Origin: Clostridia bacterium
GTDB lineage: Bacteria; Bacillota; Clostridia; Christensenellales; Aristaeellaceae
Assembly (NCBI GenBank): GCA_024404395.1
Contig: JAKSPZ010000058.1
Coordinates: 1 to 6,417, forward strand
DNA: 6,417 nt
Reading direction: 5' to 3'
The translations under genes and the position numbers were made by a program. Position 1 is the stretch's first letter; each line of letters begins with the position of its first letter. Below the pieces are notes generated by a model that was not told the origin of the DNA, searched no databases, and saw nothing but the letters and a program-made list of their open reading frames with translations. Positions 1 through 6,364 of this stretch are shown piece after piece.

Positions 1-1002
1 GGACGCGATGTGCGCATCGGTGGGTTCACGGTTGATGGCGTTTGCCGCCGTGGTCACAAATCCGGTCACGATGGCAGGATCGTACTCCTGTCGGTTGACT
101 GAATAGGCTACGGGCATTTCCAGTCGGCTGGACAGCAGCGCATAGCGCTCTTCCAGGCTGCCCGAACGCCCTGCGCCGTAAGCATTTGTCAGGACCGCCA
201 CGTAGTCACTGGTATAGCCCAGAGACTCGGCCGTCAATGTCCCGATGCCGCTCACGTTGACCGTGCGCGCTGTGTAGTTCTGCTCCACATTGACGCGCCA
301 GTACTCTACGGCCTCATCACGGGTCATGGTCGACACGTCGATGCCGTCCACCGTGGTGCCTTCATAATAGGTGGCGCGGGTCACCGCTTTCTTCATGCCG
401 AGAAAGCGCGAATATTGATAGCCCTGATAGCCGAACAAAGCCCCAAGGATGAGGATGCAGCAGACCAGTGCCGCTGTGAGTCCCCGTCCTTTTTTCGGCT
501 TCTTTCGACGCACGGGACGACTGTTTTCTTTTGCTTCGACGACCGCGAGGAAATCATCGTAGGCGTCGGTCTTCGGCTTCCGCTTGGAAGCGGACTTCGG
601 CTTCGCGGTCGACGTCTTGCTCGTCTTGGATGCGGAAGTCCGCTTTGCGGTCTTCGGCTCGGGCTTTTCGGTCACCGCAGTCTTTTTGCTGCCTTTGGCC
701 TGCGATGCCTCACGGATCTCCGCGAGGTCGAGGAAATCGTCATAGGCATCCCGCTTCGGCTTGGACTTCGCCGTCGTCTTTTTCGTCGTCGACTTCGTTC
801 CGCCGGACTTTTTCGCTGTCGTCGTCTTCGACGTTTGCTTCTTGGGTTCCGCGGTCTCAGTCGTCTTTTTCTTCGGTCCTTTGCTCACCGTCTCGGAGCG
901 CTTGTCCATGATCTCGAGGAAATCATCGTAGGCGTCGCGCTTGGGGGCGGTCTTCGCTTTGGACGTTTTCGTCTTGGCAGACGTTCCTTTGGTTGTTGCC
1001 AT
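1..1002 (-). CDS. YoaR/VanW-like membrane-anchored protein, N-terminal part (cut by left edge)
   Basis: This frame is open for 334 codons from an ATG at 1002 to the window edge, so the C-terminus is missing. The first ~170 residues are very rich in Lys, Thr, Ser and Ala, look disordered, and carry three DAYDDFL motifs (residues 23-29, 85-91, 146-152). A basic run (about 162-174, RRKKPKKGRG) precedes one hydrophobic segment (about 175-194), which predicts N-inside, C-outside topology. The outer part begins YYEGTTVDGIDVSTMTRDEA (212-231), continues with AYGAGRSGSLEERY, and later has NAINREPTDA. These match the peptidoglycan-binding domain (PG_binding_4) found ahead of VanW in YoaR-type proteins of Gram-positive bacteria. 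A VanW domain would lie outside the window and is not seen. Function in the family is poorly defined; an envelope or peptidoglycan-associated role is inferred. The start follows GGAG (1009-1012) at six bases, and the gene begins two bases after rarA ends, so the two are probably cotranscribed. Confidence 0.85.
   Translation of the reverse strand, partial: MATTKGTSAKTKTSKAKTAPKRDAYDDFLEIMDKRSETVSKGPKKKTTETAEPKKQTSKTTTAKKSGGTKSTTKKTTAKSKPKRDAYDDFLDLAEIREASQAKGSKKTAVTEKPEPKTAKRTSASKTSKTSTAKPKSASKRKPKTDAYDDFLAVVEAKENSRPVRRKKPKKGRGLTAALVCCILILGALFGYQGYQYSRFLGMKKAVTRATYYEGTTVDGIDVSTMTRDEAVEYWRVNVEQNYTARTVNVSGIGTLTAESLGYTSDYVAVLTNAYGAGRSGSLEERYALLSSRLEMPVAYSVNRQEYDPAIVTGFVTTAANAINREPTDAHIAS
547..936 (-). 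repeat. Three-copy DAYDDFL repeat inside the YoaR/VanW-like gene
   Basis: Three 21-base segments encode DAYDDFL at 916-936, 730-750 and 547-567, which are 186 and 183 bases apart. Copies 1 and 3 are identical over all 21 bases; copy 2 differs at three synonymous positions. The similarity extends beyond the core: each motif follows a basic stretch (PKR, PKR, PKT) and leads into a probable short helix (EIMDKR, DLAEIRE, AVVEAKE). After copies 1 and 2 the linkers resemble each other (KGPKKKTTE versus KGSKKTAVTE). This suggests a degenerate tandem unit of about 62 residues, with the third unit ending at the membrane segment. Confidence 0.85.
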
Positions 1003-1004
1003 AG

Positions 1005-2336
1005 TTAACTCCGCTGCAGCGTTTCGGGCGGATCGATGCTTCCGCGCGCTTCACGCTGCGCTCTGATCGCAGCTTCCGCGCCCTGTTCGGAAGGCACATA
1101 ATAAGGCATCCCTTTGGCTTCGATGGGCGCGTACTGCTGGGACACGTAGTGTCCTTCAAACTCATGAGGATAAAGGTAGCCGATGCCCGAACCCACCTTG
1201 TCGGACCCCTTGTAATGGGTGTCACGCAGGTGCACGGGAACGCTCTCGTAACCGCCGCGTGCCGCATCCGCCATAGCGCGATCGATAGCCATAACAACAG
1301 AATTGGACTTGGGGCTCTCGCAAACGGCAATGATGGCCTGCGAGATGGAAAGCTTTGCCTCGGGCATGCCGATAGTCTCCAATGCCTGCGCAGCCGCTAC
1401 GGCCTGCAGCATGGCCATGGGATTGGCCAGACCCACATCTTCACTGGCATGGGCGATCACGCGGCGAACAATGATGCGCGGATCGACGCCTGCCGCATTC
1501 ATGCGCGCAAACCATGCCAGAGCCGCATCGCTGTCGGAGCCGCGAAGGGACTTGCAGAATGCGGAAAGCATGTCATAGTAAAGGCTCTCGTCCATCTGAA
1601 GCACATGGCTCTGGATGGATTCTTCCGCGACCTCAAGGGTCACATGGACAGAACCGTCCGCCTCGAGGGGCGTGGACAGCACGGCCAGTTCCAGTGCATT
1701 CAACGCACTGCGGACATCGCCGTTGGCGACCGTCGCGATGTGACGCGCCGCATCGTCATCCAGCAGGACTTCGTCGTTGCCACAGCCGCGTTCGCGGTCT
1801 TCCACCGCGTTTCGCAGTGCACGGAGCACATCTTCCGTTCCCAGTTTTTCAAAATGGAACAGGCGGCATCGACTGACGATAGCGGGCGTCATGGCGATCA
1901 TGGGGTTTTCGGTGGTGGAACCGATAAAACGGATGGTTCCCTTTTCAATGGCAGGCAGTATGGAATCAGACTGCGCTTTCGACCAGCGATGGCACTCATC
2001 CAACAGCAGATAGGTGGACTGACCATACAGCTTGATGCGTTCCTCCGCATCGCGGATGACTTCTCTTACATCCGAAACGCCGCTGGTGACCGCGTTCAGT
2101 TTGACGAAAGCCGCCTTGGTGCGCTCGGCGATGATGGAAGCCAACGTCGTCTTTCCGCAGCCCGGCGGGCCCCAGAAGATGGAACTGGTCATGCGATCGG
2201 CCTCGATGGCGCGACGCAGCAGCTTCCCGGGACCTACGATATGGCGCTGTCCGTAAAACTCATCCAGCGTGCGCGGGCGCATTCTGTCCGCCAGCGGCGC
2301 CGTGGTTTTTTCCTGAAAAGAGAACAGATCTTCCAT
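1005..2336 (-). CDS. rarA: Replication-associated recombination protein A (RarA/MgsA AAA+ ATPase)
   Basis: The product has 443 residues, the usual length for the RarA/MgsA/WRNIP1 family of clamp-loader-like AAA+ ATPases, which act in the cytoplasm at stalled or damaged replication forks. Family features appear in order: the N-terminal PLADRMRPRTLDEFYGQ segment, Walker A GPPGCGKTT (56-64), Walker B LLLDE (110-114), sensor-1 region STTEN (140-144) and arginine-finger region SRCR (155-158). The C-terminal helical oligomerisation region follows, with ASEDVGLANP, a PKSN segment and PVHLRDTHYKGSDKVGSGIGYLYPHEF. Walker B continues as DECHRW rather than the commoner DEIHRF; the catalytic acidic pair is intact. 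I chose the ATG at 2336 because it gives the family N-terminus (MEDLFSFQ) and sits four bases after GGAGG. A longer frame from 2375 would add 13 unrelated residues starting inside a hairpin. The gene lies downstream of rpsT and 2 bases upstream of the envelope gene. Confidence 0.96.
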   Translation of the reverse strand: MEDLFSFQEKTTAPLADRMRPRTLDEFYGQRHIVGPGKLLRRAIEADRMTSSIFWGPPGCGKTTLASIIAERTKAAFVKLNAVTSGVSDVREVIRDAEERIKLYGQSTYLLLDECHRWSKAQSDSILPAIEKGTIRFIGSTTENPMIAMTPAIVSRCRLFHFEKLGTEDVLRALRNAVEDRERGCGNDEVLLDDDAARHIATVANGDVRSALNALELAVLSTPLEADGSVHVTLEVAEESIQSHVLQMDESLYYDMLSAFCKSLRGSDSDAALAWFARMNAAGVDPRIIVRRVIAHASEDVGLANPMAMLQAVAAAQALETIGMPEAKLSISQAIIAVCESPKSNSVVMAIDRAMADAARGGYESVPVHLRDTHYKGSDKVGSGIGYLYPHEFEGHYVSQQYAPIEAKGMPYYVPSEQGAEAAIRAQREARGSIDPPETLQRS

Positions 2337-2340
2337 GGTT

Positions 2341-2345
2341 CCTCC
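2341..2345 (-). promoter_or_regulatory. Ribosome binding site of rarA
   Basis: On the minus strand GGAGG lies four bases before the ATG at 2336, after a run of six T. This fixes the rarA start at 2336. No comparable site precedes the upstream in-frame ATG at 2375. Confidence 0.8.
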
Positions 2346-2356
2346 AAAAAATAGGT

Positions 2357-2389
2357 AAAACAAAAGGAACGCCATTTGCGCGTCCCCTT
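2357..2389 (-). terminator. Probable intrinsic terminator or attenuator between rpsT and rarA
   Basis: Read on the minus strand, AAGGGGACGC (2389-2380) can pair with GCGTTCCTTT (2372-2363) across a seven-base loop GCAAATG. This is a ten-pair stem with two G-U pairs. The 3' arm runs into a T-rich tail reading TTTTGTTTT down to 2357. It starts about 20 bases after the rpsT stop, as expected for a rho-independent terminator. The rarA ribosome binding site begins only about a dozen bases beyond the tail, leaving no room for a separate promoter downstream of it. rarA is therefore either expressed by readthrough or transcribed from a promoter inside rpsT that I did not identify. The stem was paired by eye; no folding energy was calculated. 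Confidence 0.65.
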
Positions 2390-2408
2390 CGTTTGCAACC
2401 TGATGACC

Positions 2409-2669
2409 TTACTGTGCAGCCTTGGCCAGGCGCTTCGCCATGCGAGCCTTCTTGCGGTTCGCAGCGTTCTTATGGATAACGCCCTTTGCGGCAGCCTTGT
2501 CAACCGCGCCCTGAGTCGCGCTGAGCAGCTTGACATCGGCCTCGTTCGCGGAAACGGCGGTTTCAAACTTCTTGACCTGAGTCTTCATAGCAGACTTGAT
2601 CATTCGGTTGCGCAGGTTCTTCTTGCGGTTCACCTTAACGCGCTTGATAGCAGACTTGATATTCGGCAA
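2409..2669 (-). CDS. rpsT: Small ribosomal subunit protein S20
   Basis: The product is an 86-residue, lysine- and alanine-rich protein of typical S20 length. S20 is a primary 16S rRNA-binding protein of the 30S subunit. It begins [10 protein letters not shown] after the initiator and has the family's second IKSAMKT segment, the [20 protein letters not shown] stretch near the C-terminus, and an alanine-rich tail. The start is TTG at 2669: it gives the conserved N-terminus and lies eight bases after a strong GGAGG. The frame stays open upstream to an ATG at 2744, but that ATG lies upstream of the predicted promoter and would add 25 residues foreign to the family. S20 is also started from UUG in E. 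coli, where the poor start is part of autogenous translational control; the same regulation here is an inference. It is the first gene of the leftward unit. Confidence 0.96.
   Translation of the reverse strand: MPNIKSAIKRVKVNRKKNLRNRMIKSAMKTQVKKFETAVSANEADVKLLSATQGAVDKAAAKGVIHKNAANRKKARMAKRLAKAAQ
2587..2660 (-). repeat. Short direct repeat within rpsT
   Basis: The 14-base string ATAGCAGACTTGAT (plus-strand reading) occurs at 2587-2600 and 2647-2660, exactly 60 bases or 20 codons apart, with near-identical flanks. It encodes the IKSAI and IKSAM segments of S20. Both segments are conserved positions of the family's helices, so protein similarity plus codon bias is the simplest explanation. Confidence 0.7.
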
Positions 2670-2674
2670 AGTAT

Positions 2675-2683
2675 TCACCTCCC
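2675..2683 (-). promoter_or_regulatory. Ribosome binding site of rpsT, supporting the TTG start
   Basis: The minus strand reads GGGAGGTGA over these positions, nearly the full anti-16S complement, and its GGAGG core lies eight bases before TTG at 2669. Its strength may offset the weak start codon. An in-frame GTG overlaps this site and so cannot be the start it serves. Confidence 0.85.
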
Positions 2684-2703
2684 TACGCAATTTCACAAGC
2701 ATC

Positions 2704-2732
2704 ATTTTATCACGAACCATCCCAAATTGCAA
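2704..2732 (-). promoter_or_regulatory. Sigma-A-type promoter of rpsT
   Basis: On the minus strand a -35 box TTGCAA (2732-2727) and a -10 box TAAAAT (2709-2704) are separated by 17 bases. TG sits one base before the -10 (TGATAAAAT), forming an extended -10. Transcription would start near 2697, giving a leader of about 28 bases before the TTG at 2669. The promoter position rules out the longer reading of S20 starting at 2744. Confidence 0.75.
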
Positions 2733-2819
2733 GCCTTTATCCATCGATTGTTGAAAAATGTGGGTAAACTATATTCTTTTTCATATATACAAATTAACGC
2801 AAACAGAAAGCTGTCGGGA

Positions 2820-2849
2820 TTGACATCGCTCCTTTGTATCGCCTACAAT
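2820..2849 (+). promoter_or_regulatory. Sigma-A-type promoter of the prfC-typA unit
   Basis: A perfect -35 box TTGACA (2820-2825) is followed after 18 bases by TACAAT (2844-2849). Transcription would start near 2856, leaving a leader of about 47 bases before the prfC ATG. A second perfect -10 hexamer, TATAAT, lies at 2871-2876 but has no matching -35 box 16-18 bases upstream, so I treat it as a weaker alternative. Confidence 0.75.
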
Positions 2850-2854
2850 GTAGG
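2842..2854. promoter_or_regulatory. Small palindrome over the prfC -10 box (possible operator)
   Basis: CCTAC-AAT-GTAGG is a perfect five-base inverted repeat with a three-base centre. It coincides with the -10 element and the bases just after it, where a repressor would block RNA polymerase. Such a short palindrome can easily occur by chance in a region of this size, so an operator function is speculative. Confidence 0.25.
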
Positions 2855-2902
2855 GTAGTATTTTTGTACATATAATGAAATTGTTTTTCCGGAGGAACTC
2901 TC

Positions 2903-4519
2903 ATGCAGCATCCCGAGCTCAAGGCTGAAGTCGCCCGCAGGCGTACCTTCGCCATTATTTCTCACCCCGATGCCGGTAAGACGACTCTGACCGAAAAGCT
3001 GCTGCTCTACGGCGGCGCCATTCGTCAGGCGGGTTCTGTCAAGGCCAGAAAGACCGCCCGTCATGCCACCTCCGACTGGATGGAAATCGAGAAGCAGCGC
3101 GGCATTTCCGTTACCTCTTCCGCCATGCAGTTCGACTATGACGGTTATCGCATCAACATTCTGGACACCCCCGGCCATCAGGACTTCTCGGAAGATACCT
3201 ACCGCACCCTCGTCGCCGCCGACAGCGCAGTCATGCTGATCGACAACGCGAAGGGCGTCGAGGAGCAGACCGTCAAGCTCTTCAAGGTCTGCCGTTTGAG
3301 AGCCATCCCCATCTTCACCTTCATCAATAAGATGGACCGCGCCGGCCGTGATCCCTTCGATCTGATGGAAGAAATCGAGCAGGTGCTGGGCATCCGCTCC
3401 TGCCCCGTCAACTGGCCCATCGGCATCGACGGCGACTTCAAGGGCGTCTATCATCGCGATACCCGCCTGATCGAGCTCTACCGCGGCGGCGACCACGGAC
3501 AGACTCAGGTCGAAGTCCAGACCATCTCTCTGGATGATCCCGAGTGCGCCAATGTCATCGGTCAGTCCTACTACGACAAGCTCATGGAAGACGTTGAACT
3601 GCTGGACGTCGCCGGCGATCCTTTCGATATCGACAAGATCCTTGCCGGTCAGCTGACCCCCATGTTCTTCGGCTCCGCCACCAACAACTTCGGTGTTGAG
3701 CCCTTCCTGAAGCGCTTCCTGACCTACACCAAGTCCCCCACGCCCCGCAAGGCAGACTGCGGCATTATCGAGCCCGACGACGAGAAGTTCACCGGCTTCA
3801 TCTTCAAGATCCAGGCCAACATGAACCCCGCTCATCGCGACCGCCTCGCCTTCATGCGCGTTTGCTCCGGTGTGTTCGAGAAGGGCATGTCCGTCTGGCA
3901 TTCCTCTTCCAACGGTCCCGTAAAGCTGGCTCAGCCTCAGACCTTCATGGCGCAGGAGCATGAGTCCGTAGACGTTGCCTATCCCGGCGACATCATCGGT
4001 CTGTTCGATCCCGGCATCTTCCGTCTGGGCGACACCATCTGCACGGGCAGCCCCGTCCGCTACAGCGGCATCCCCCTGTTCGCCCCCGAATACTTCTGCC
4101 GCGTTTCTCCCGAGGATTCCATGAAACGCAAGCAGTTCCTGAAGGGCATCAACCAGCTTTCCCAGGAAGGCGCCATCCAGACCTTCAAGCGTCCCGACAT
4201 CGGCCGTGAAGAGATGATCGCCGGCGTCGTCGGTATTCTGCAGATGGACGTTCTGGAATACCGCCTGAAGAGCGAATACAACGTCAACATCATTCGCGAG
4301 GTTCTGCCTTTCCGCTATGTCCGCTGGGTCGTCGAAACGCCCAAGCCCGTTGAAAAACTGCGTCTGACCTCCACCTCTGCCGTGGGTATCGATCGTGTCG
4401 GCCGCAGCGTCCTGATGTTTGAAAACGAGTGGTCCATCCGCCTCGCCTGTGAGAACAACGAAGGCCTCGTCCTCGCTGAGACCGCAGACCGCCTGACCGC
4501 CGATGATATGGATTTCTGA
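2903..4519 (+). CDS. prfC: Peptide chain release factor 3 (RF3)
   Basis: The product is a 538-residue translational GTPase, close to the usual RF3 length of about 530. RF3 binds the post-termination ribosome in the cytoplasm and uses GTP to eject RF1 or RF2. The G1 loop is SHPDAGKT (20-27), with the RF3-typical Ser-His-Pro-Asp. Switch I is EKQRGISVTSS (63-73), G3 is DTPGH (88-92), G4 is NKMD (142-145) and G5 is GSA (about 257-259). Domain II begins near FTGFIFKIQANMNPAHRDR (296-314), a strong RF3 signature. The C-terminal domain has RYVRWV and ends in a short acidic tail. The ATG is six bases after GGAGGA (2891-2896) and a promoter lies 54 bases upstream. typA follows after 21 bases, so the two are probably cotranscribed. 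Codons are strongly biased toward C at the third position, consistent with good expression. EF-G and LepA are excluded by the G1 and domain II motifs. Confidence 0.97.
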   Translation: MQHPELKAEVARRRTFAIISHPDAGKTTLTEKLLLYGGAIRQAGSVKARKTARHATSDWMEIEKQRGISVTSSAMQFDYDGYRINILDTPGHQDFSEDTYRTLVAADSAVMLIDNAKGVEEQTVKLFKVCRLRAIPIFTFINKMDRAGRDPFDLMEEIEQVLGIRSCPVNWPIGIDGDFKGVYHRDTRLIELYRGGDHGQTQVEVQTISLDDPECANVIGQSYYDKLMEDVELLDVAGDPFDIDKILAGQLTPMFFGSATNNFGVEPFLKRFLTYTKSPTPRKADCGIIEPDDEKFTGFIFKIQANMNPAHRDRLAFMRVCSGVFEKGMSVWHSSSNGPVKLAQPQTFMAQEHESVDVAYPGDIIGLFDPGIFRLGDTICTGSPVRYSGIPLFAPEYFCRVSPEDSMKRKQFLKGINQLSQEGAIQTFKRPDIGREEMIAGVVGILQMDVLEYRLKSEYNVNIIREVLPFRYVRWVVETPKPVEKLRLTSTSAVGIDRVGRSVLMFENEWSIRLACENNEGLVLAETADRLTADDMDF

Positions 4520-4540
4520 GATTGAAAAGAGGTCATTCAA

Positions 4541-6364
4541 GTGAAAATCGTTCGTGACGATATCCGAAACATTGCCATCATTGCCCACGTTGACCACGGC
4601 AAGACCACCCTGGTCGACGAGATGCTGAAGCAGGGCGGCGTTTTCCGCTCCAACCAGCAGGTTGCCGACCGCGTTATGGACTCCAACGATCTGGAGCGTG
4701 AGCGCGGCATCACCATCCTTTCCAAGAACACCGCCGTTCACTACAACGGCACCAAGATCAACATCGTCGACACTCCCGGTCACGCGGACTTCTCCGGCGA
4801 AGTCGAGCGCGTCCTGAAGATGGTCAGCGGCGTTCTGCTGCTGGTCGACTCCTTCGAAGGTCCCATGCCCCAGACCCGCTTCGTTCTGAAGAAGGCGCTT
4901 GAGCTGAACCTGAAGGTCATCATCGTCATCAATAAGATGGACCGCCCCGACCAGCGCTGCGAAGAAGTCGTGGACGAAACGCTGGAACTGCTCATGGAGC
5001 TCGACGCCACCGACGAGCAGCTGGACAGCCCCATCATCTTCGCTTCCGGCCGCACCGGTACCGCCACCACGGACTTCAACGTCCCCGGCACCGACCTGCG
5101 CCCCCTGTTCGATTGCATCATGGAGCACATTCCCGCACCCGAAGGCGATCCCGATGACACCCTGCAGCTGCTGATCTCCACCATCGACTACAACGACTAT
5201 GTCGGTCGTATCGGCGTCGGCCGCATCGAGCGTGGCAAGATCACCGCAGGTCAGATGGCCATCCGCTGCGTCTACGGTTCTTCCTTCACCTCCGCGCCCA
5301 CCCGTCTGGCCGGACTGTTCACCTATGACGGTCTGAAGCGCGTCAACGCCGAGGAAGCCAGCGTCGGCGATATCGTCGCCATCTCCGGCTTCTCCGATCT
5401 GCTCATCGGCGACACCATCTGCAACACCGCCATGGCGGATCCGCTGCCCTTCGTCAAGATCGACGAGCCCACCATCTCCATGACCTTCTGCGTCAATGAC
5501 AGCCCCTTCGCAGGCACCGAGGGTCAGTATGTCACCTCCCGCCATCTGCGCGCACGCCTTGAGAAGGAAGCCCTCACCGACGTTTCTCTCCGCGTGGAAG
5601 AGACCAACAGCACCGATGCTTTCCGCGTCTACGGCCGCGGCGAACTGCATCTGTCCATCCTCATCGAGACCATGCGTCGTCAGGGTTATGAGTTCGCGGT
5701 CACCAAGCCCGAGGTCCTCTACAAGACCATCAACGGCGTTCAGTGCGAGCCTATGGAGCGCCTGGTCTGCGACGTTCCCACCGAGTACTCCGGCAGCGTC
5801 ATCGACAAGATCGGTCGCCGCCGCGGCACCCTGCTCTCCATGCACGGTGAGAACCGCATGCGCCTTGAGTTCCTCGTTCCTTCCCGCGGTCTGTTCGGCT
5901 ATCGCAGTGAGTTCCTCACCGATACCCGCGGCGAAGGCGTCATGAGCGCGGTCTTCGATTGCTATGAGCCCACCAAGGGCGATATCCCCAGCCGCAATTC
6001 CGGCGCACTGGTCGCCTGGGAAGACGGCGTCTCCACCTCCTATGCCCTGTTCAATCTGCAGGATCGCGGCGATCTGTACATCGATGCCGGCGTCAAAGTC
6101 TACAACGGTATGATCATCGGTCGCAACTCCCGCCCCGGCGATATGGACGTCAATGTCTGCCGTAAAAAGCACATGACCAACAGCCGTAACTCCGCCGCCG
6201 CCGAAGAAGCCCTGAAGCTCACCGGCGTCCACATCCCCACCCTTGAGGAAGCCATGGAGTTCATCGACGACGACGAGCTGGTCGAGATCACGCCCAAGTC
6301 CATCCGCATGCGCAAGAAGATCCTCGGTACCGAAGCCCGCAAGAAGCTCGCCAGCAAGAAGTAA
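4541..6364 (+). CDS. typA: Ribosome-associated translational GTPase TypA/BipA
   Basis: The product has 607 residues, the same length as the E. coli protein. TypA/BipA is an EF-G-like GTPase that binds the ribosome and supports subunit assembly and growth under cold or other stress. Visible motifs are G1 AHVDHGKT (15-22), switch [11 protein letters not shown] (50-59), G3 DTPGH (77-81), G4 NKMD (131-134) and a G5 region FASGRTG (167-173). Domain III has [13 protein letters not shown]. The TypA-specific C-terminal domain includes [10 protein letters not shown], the positively charged loop [10 protein letters not shown] (538-547) that reaches the A site, and [20 protein letters not shown]. The start is GTG at 4541, seven bases after AGAGGT (4528-4533). 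It gives the short family N-terminus ahead of [12 protein letters not shown], and no nearer ATG would keep the G1 loop. The G5 motif reads SGR where many family members have SA, a minor variant. A RecF-like gene overlaps the stop codon. Confidence 0.97.
   Translation: MKIVRDDIRNIAIIAHVDHGKTTLVDEMLKQGGVFRSNQQVADRVMDSNDLERERGITILSKNTAVHYNGTKINIVDTPGHADFSGEVERVLKMVSGVLLLVDSFEGPMPQTRFVLKKALELNLKVIIVINKMDRPDQRCEEVVDETLELLMELDATDEQLDSPIIFASGRTGTATTDFNVPGTDLRPLFDCIMEHIPAPEGDPDDTLQLLISTIDYNDYVGRIGVGRIERGKITAGQMAIRCVYGSSFTSAPTRLAGLFTYDGLKRVNAEEASVGDIVAISGFSDLLIGDTICNTAMADPLPFVKIDEPTISMTFCVNDSPFAGTEGQYVTSRHLRARLEKEALTDVSLRVEETNSTDAFRVYGRGELHLSILIETMRRQGYEFAVTKPEVLYKTINGVQCEPMERLVCDVPTEYSGSVIDKIGRRRGTLLSMHGENRMRLEFLVPSRGLFGYRSEFLTDTRGEGVMSAVFDCYEPTKGDIPSRNSGALVAWEDGVSTSYALFNLQDRGDLYIDAGVKVYNGMIIGRNSRPGDMDVNVCRKKHMTNSRNSAAAEEALKLTGVHIPTLEEAMEFIDDDELVEITPKSIRMRKKILGTEARKKLASKK

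Noticed and set aside
415..1008. A 197-codon plus-strand frame rich in Leu, Arg and Gly
   Set aside because: It is the reverse complement of the Lys/Thr/Ser-rich coding region of the YoaR/VanW-like gene, and its repeats mirror the DAYDDFL copies.
1149..2354. A 401-codon plus-strand open frame antisense to rarA
   Set aside because: It is aligned with rarA codons and explained by the same codon avoidance; rarA is unmistakable on the other strand.
2337..2375. N-terminal extension of RarA from an ATG at 2375
   Set aside because: That ATG sits inside the hairpin ahead of rarA and lacks a ribosome binding site; the family N-terminus begins at 2336.
2587..2660. The 14-base direct repeat in rpsT as a regulatory or mobile-element repeat
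   Set aside because: It lies in frame and encodes the IKSAI/IKSAM segments conserved in S20, so protein similarity and codon bias explain it.
2670..2744. N-terminal extension of S20 from an ATG at 2744
   Set aside because: It starts upstream of the predicted rpsT promoter, adds 25 residues foreign to the family, and the strong ribosome binding site serves TTG at 2669.
2737..2767. DnaA-box-like strings suggesting a replication origin in the divergent intergenic region
   Set aside because: TTACCCACA on the minus strand (2767-2759) has one mismatch to the consensus and TTATCC at 2737 matches only partly. There is no cluster of boxes, no dnaA or dnaN in view, and the region is small.
2843..6232. 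A 1129-codon minus-strand open frame antisense to prfC and typA
   Set aside because: It is codon-aligned with both conserved genes and arises from their lack of TTA, CTA and TCA codons. The translation is a low-complexity Gly/Asp/Val/Ala-rich string with no recognisable domain.
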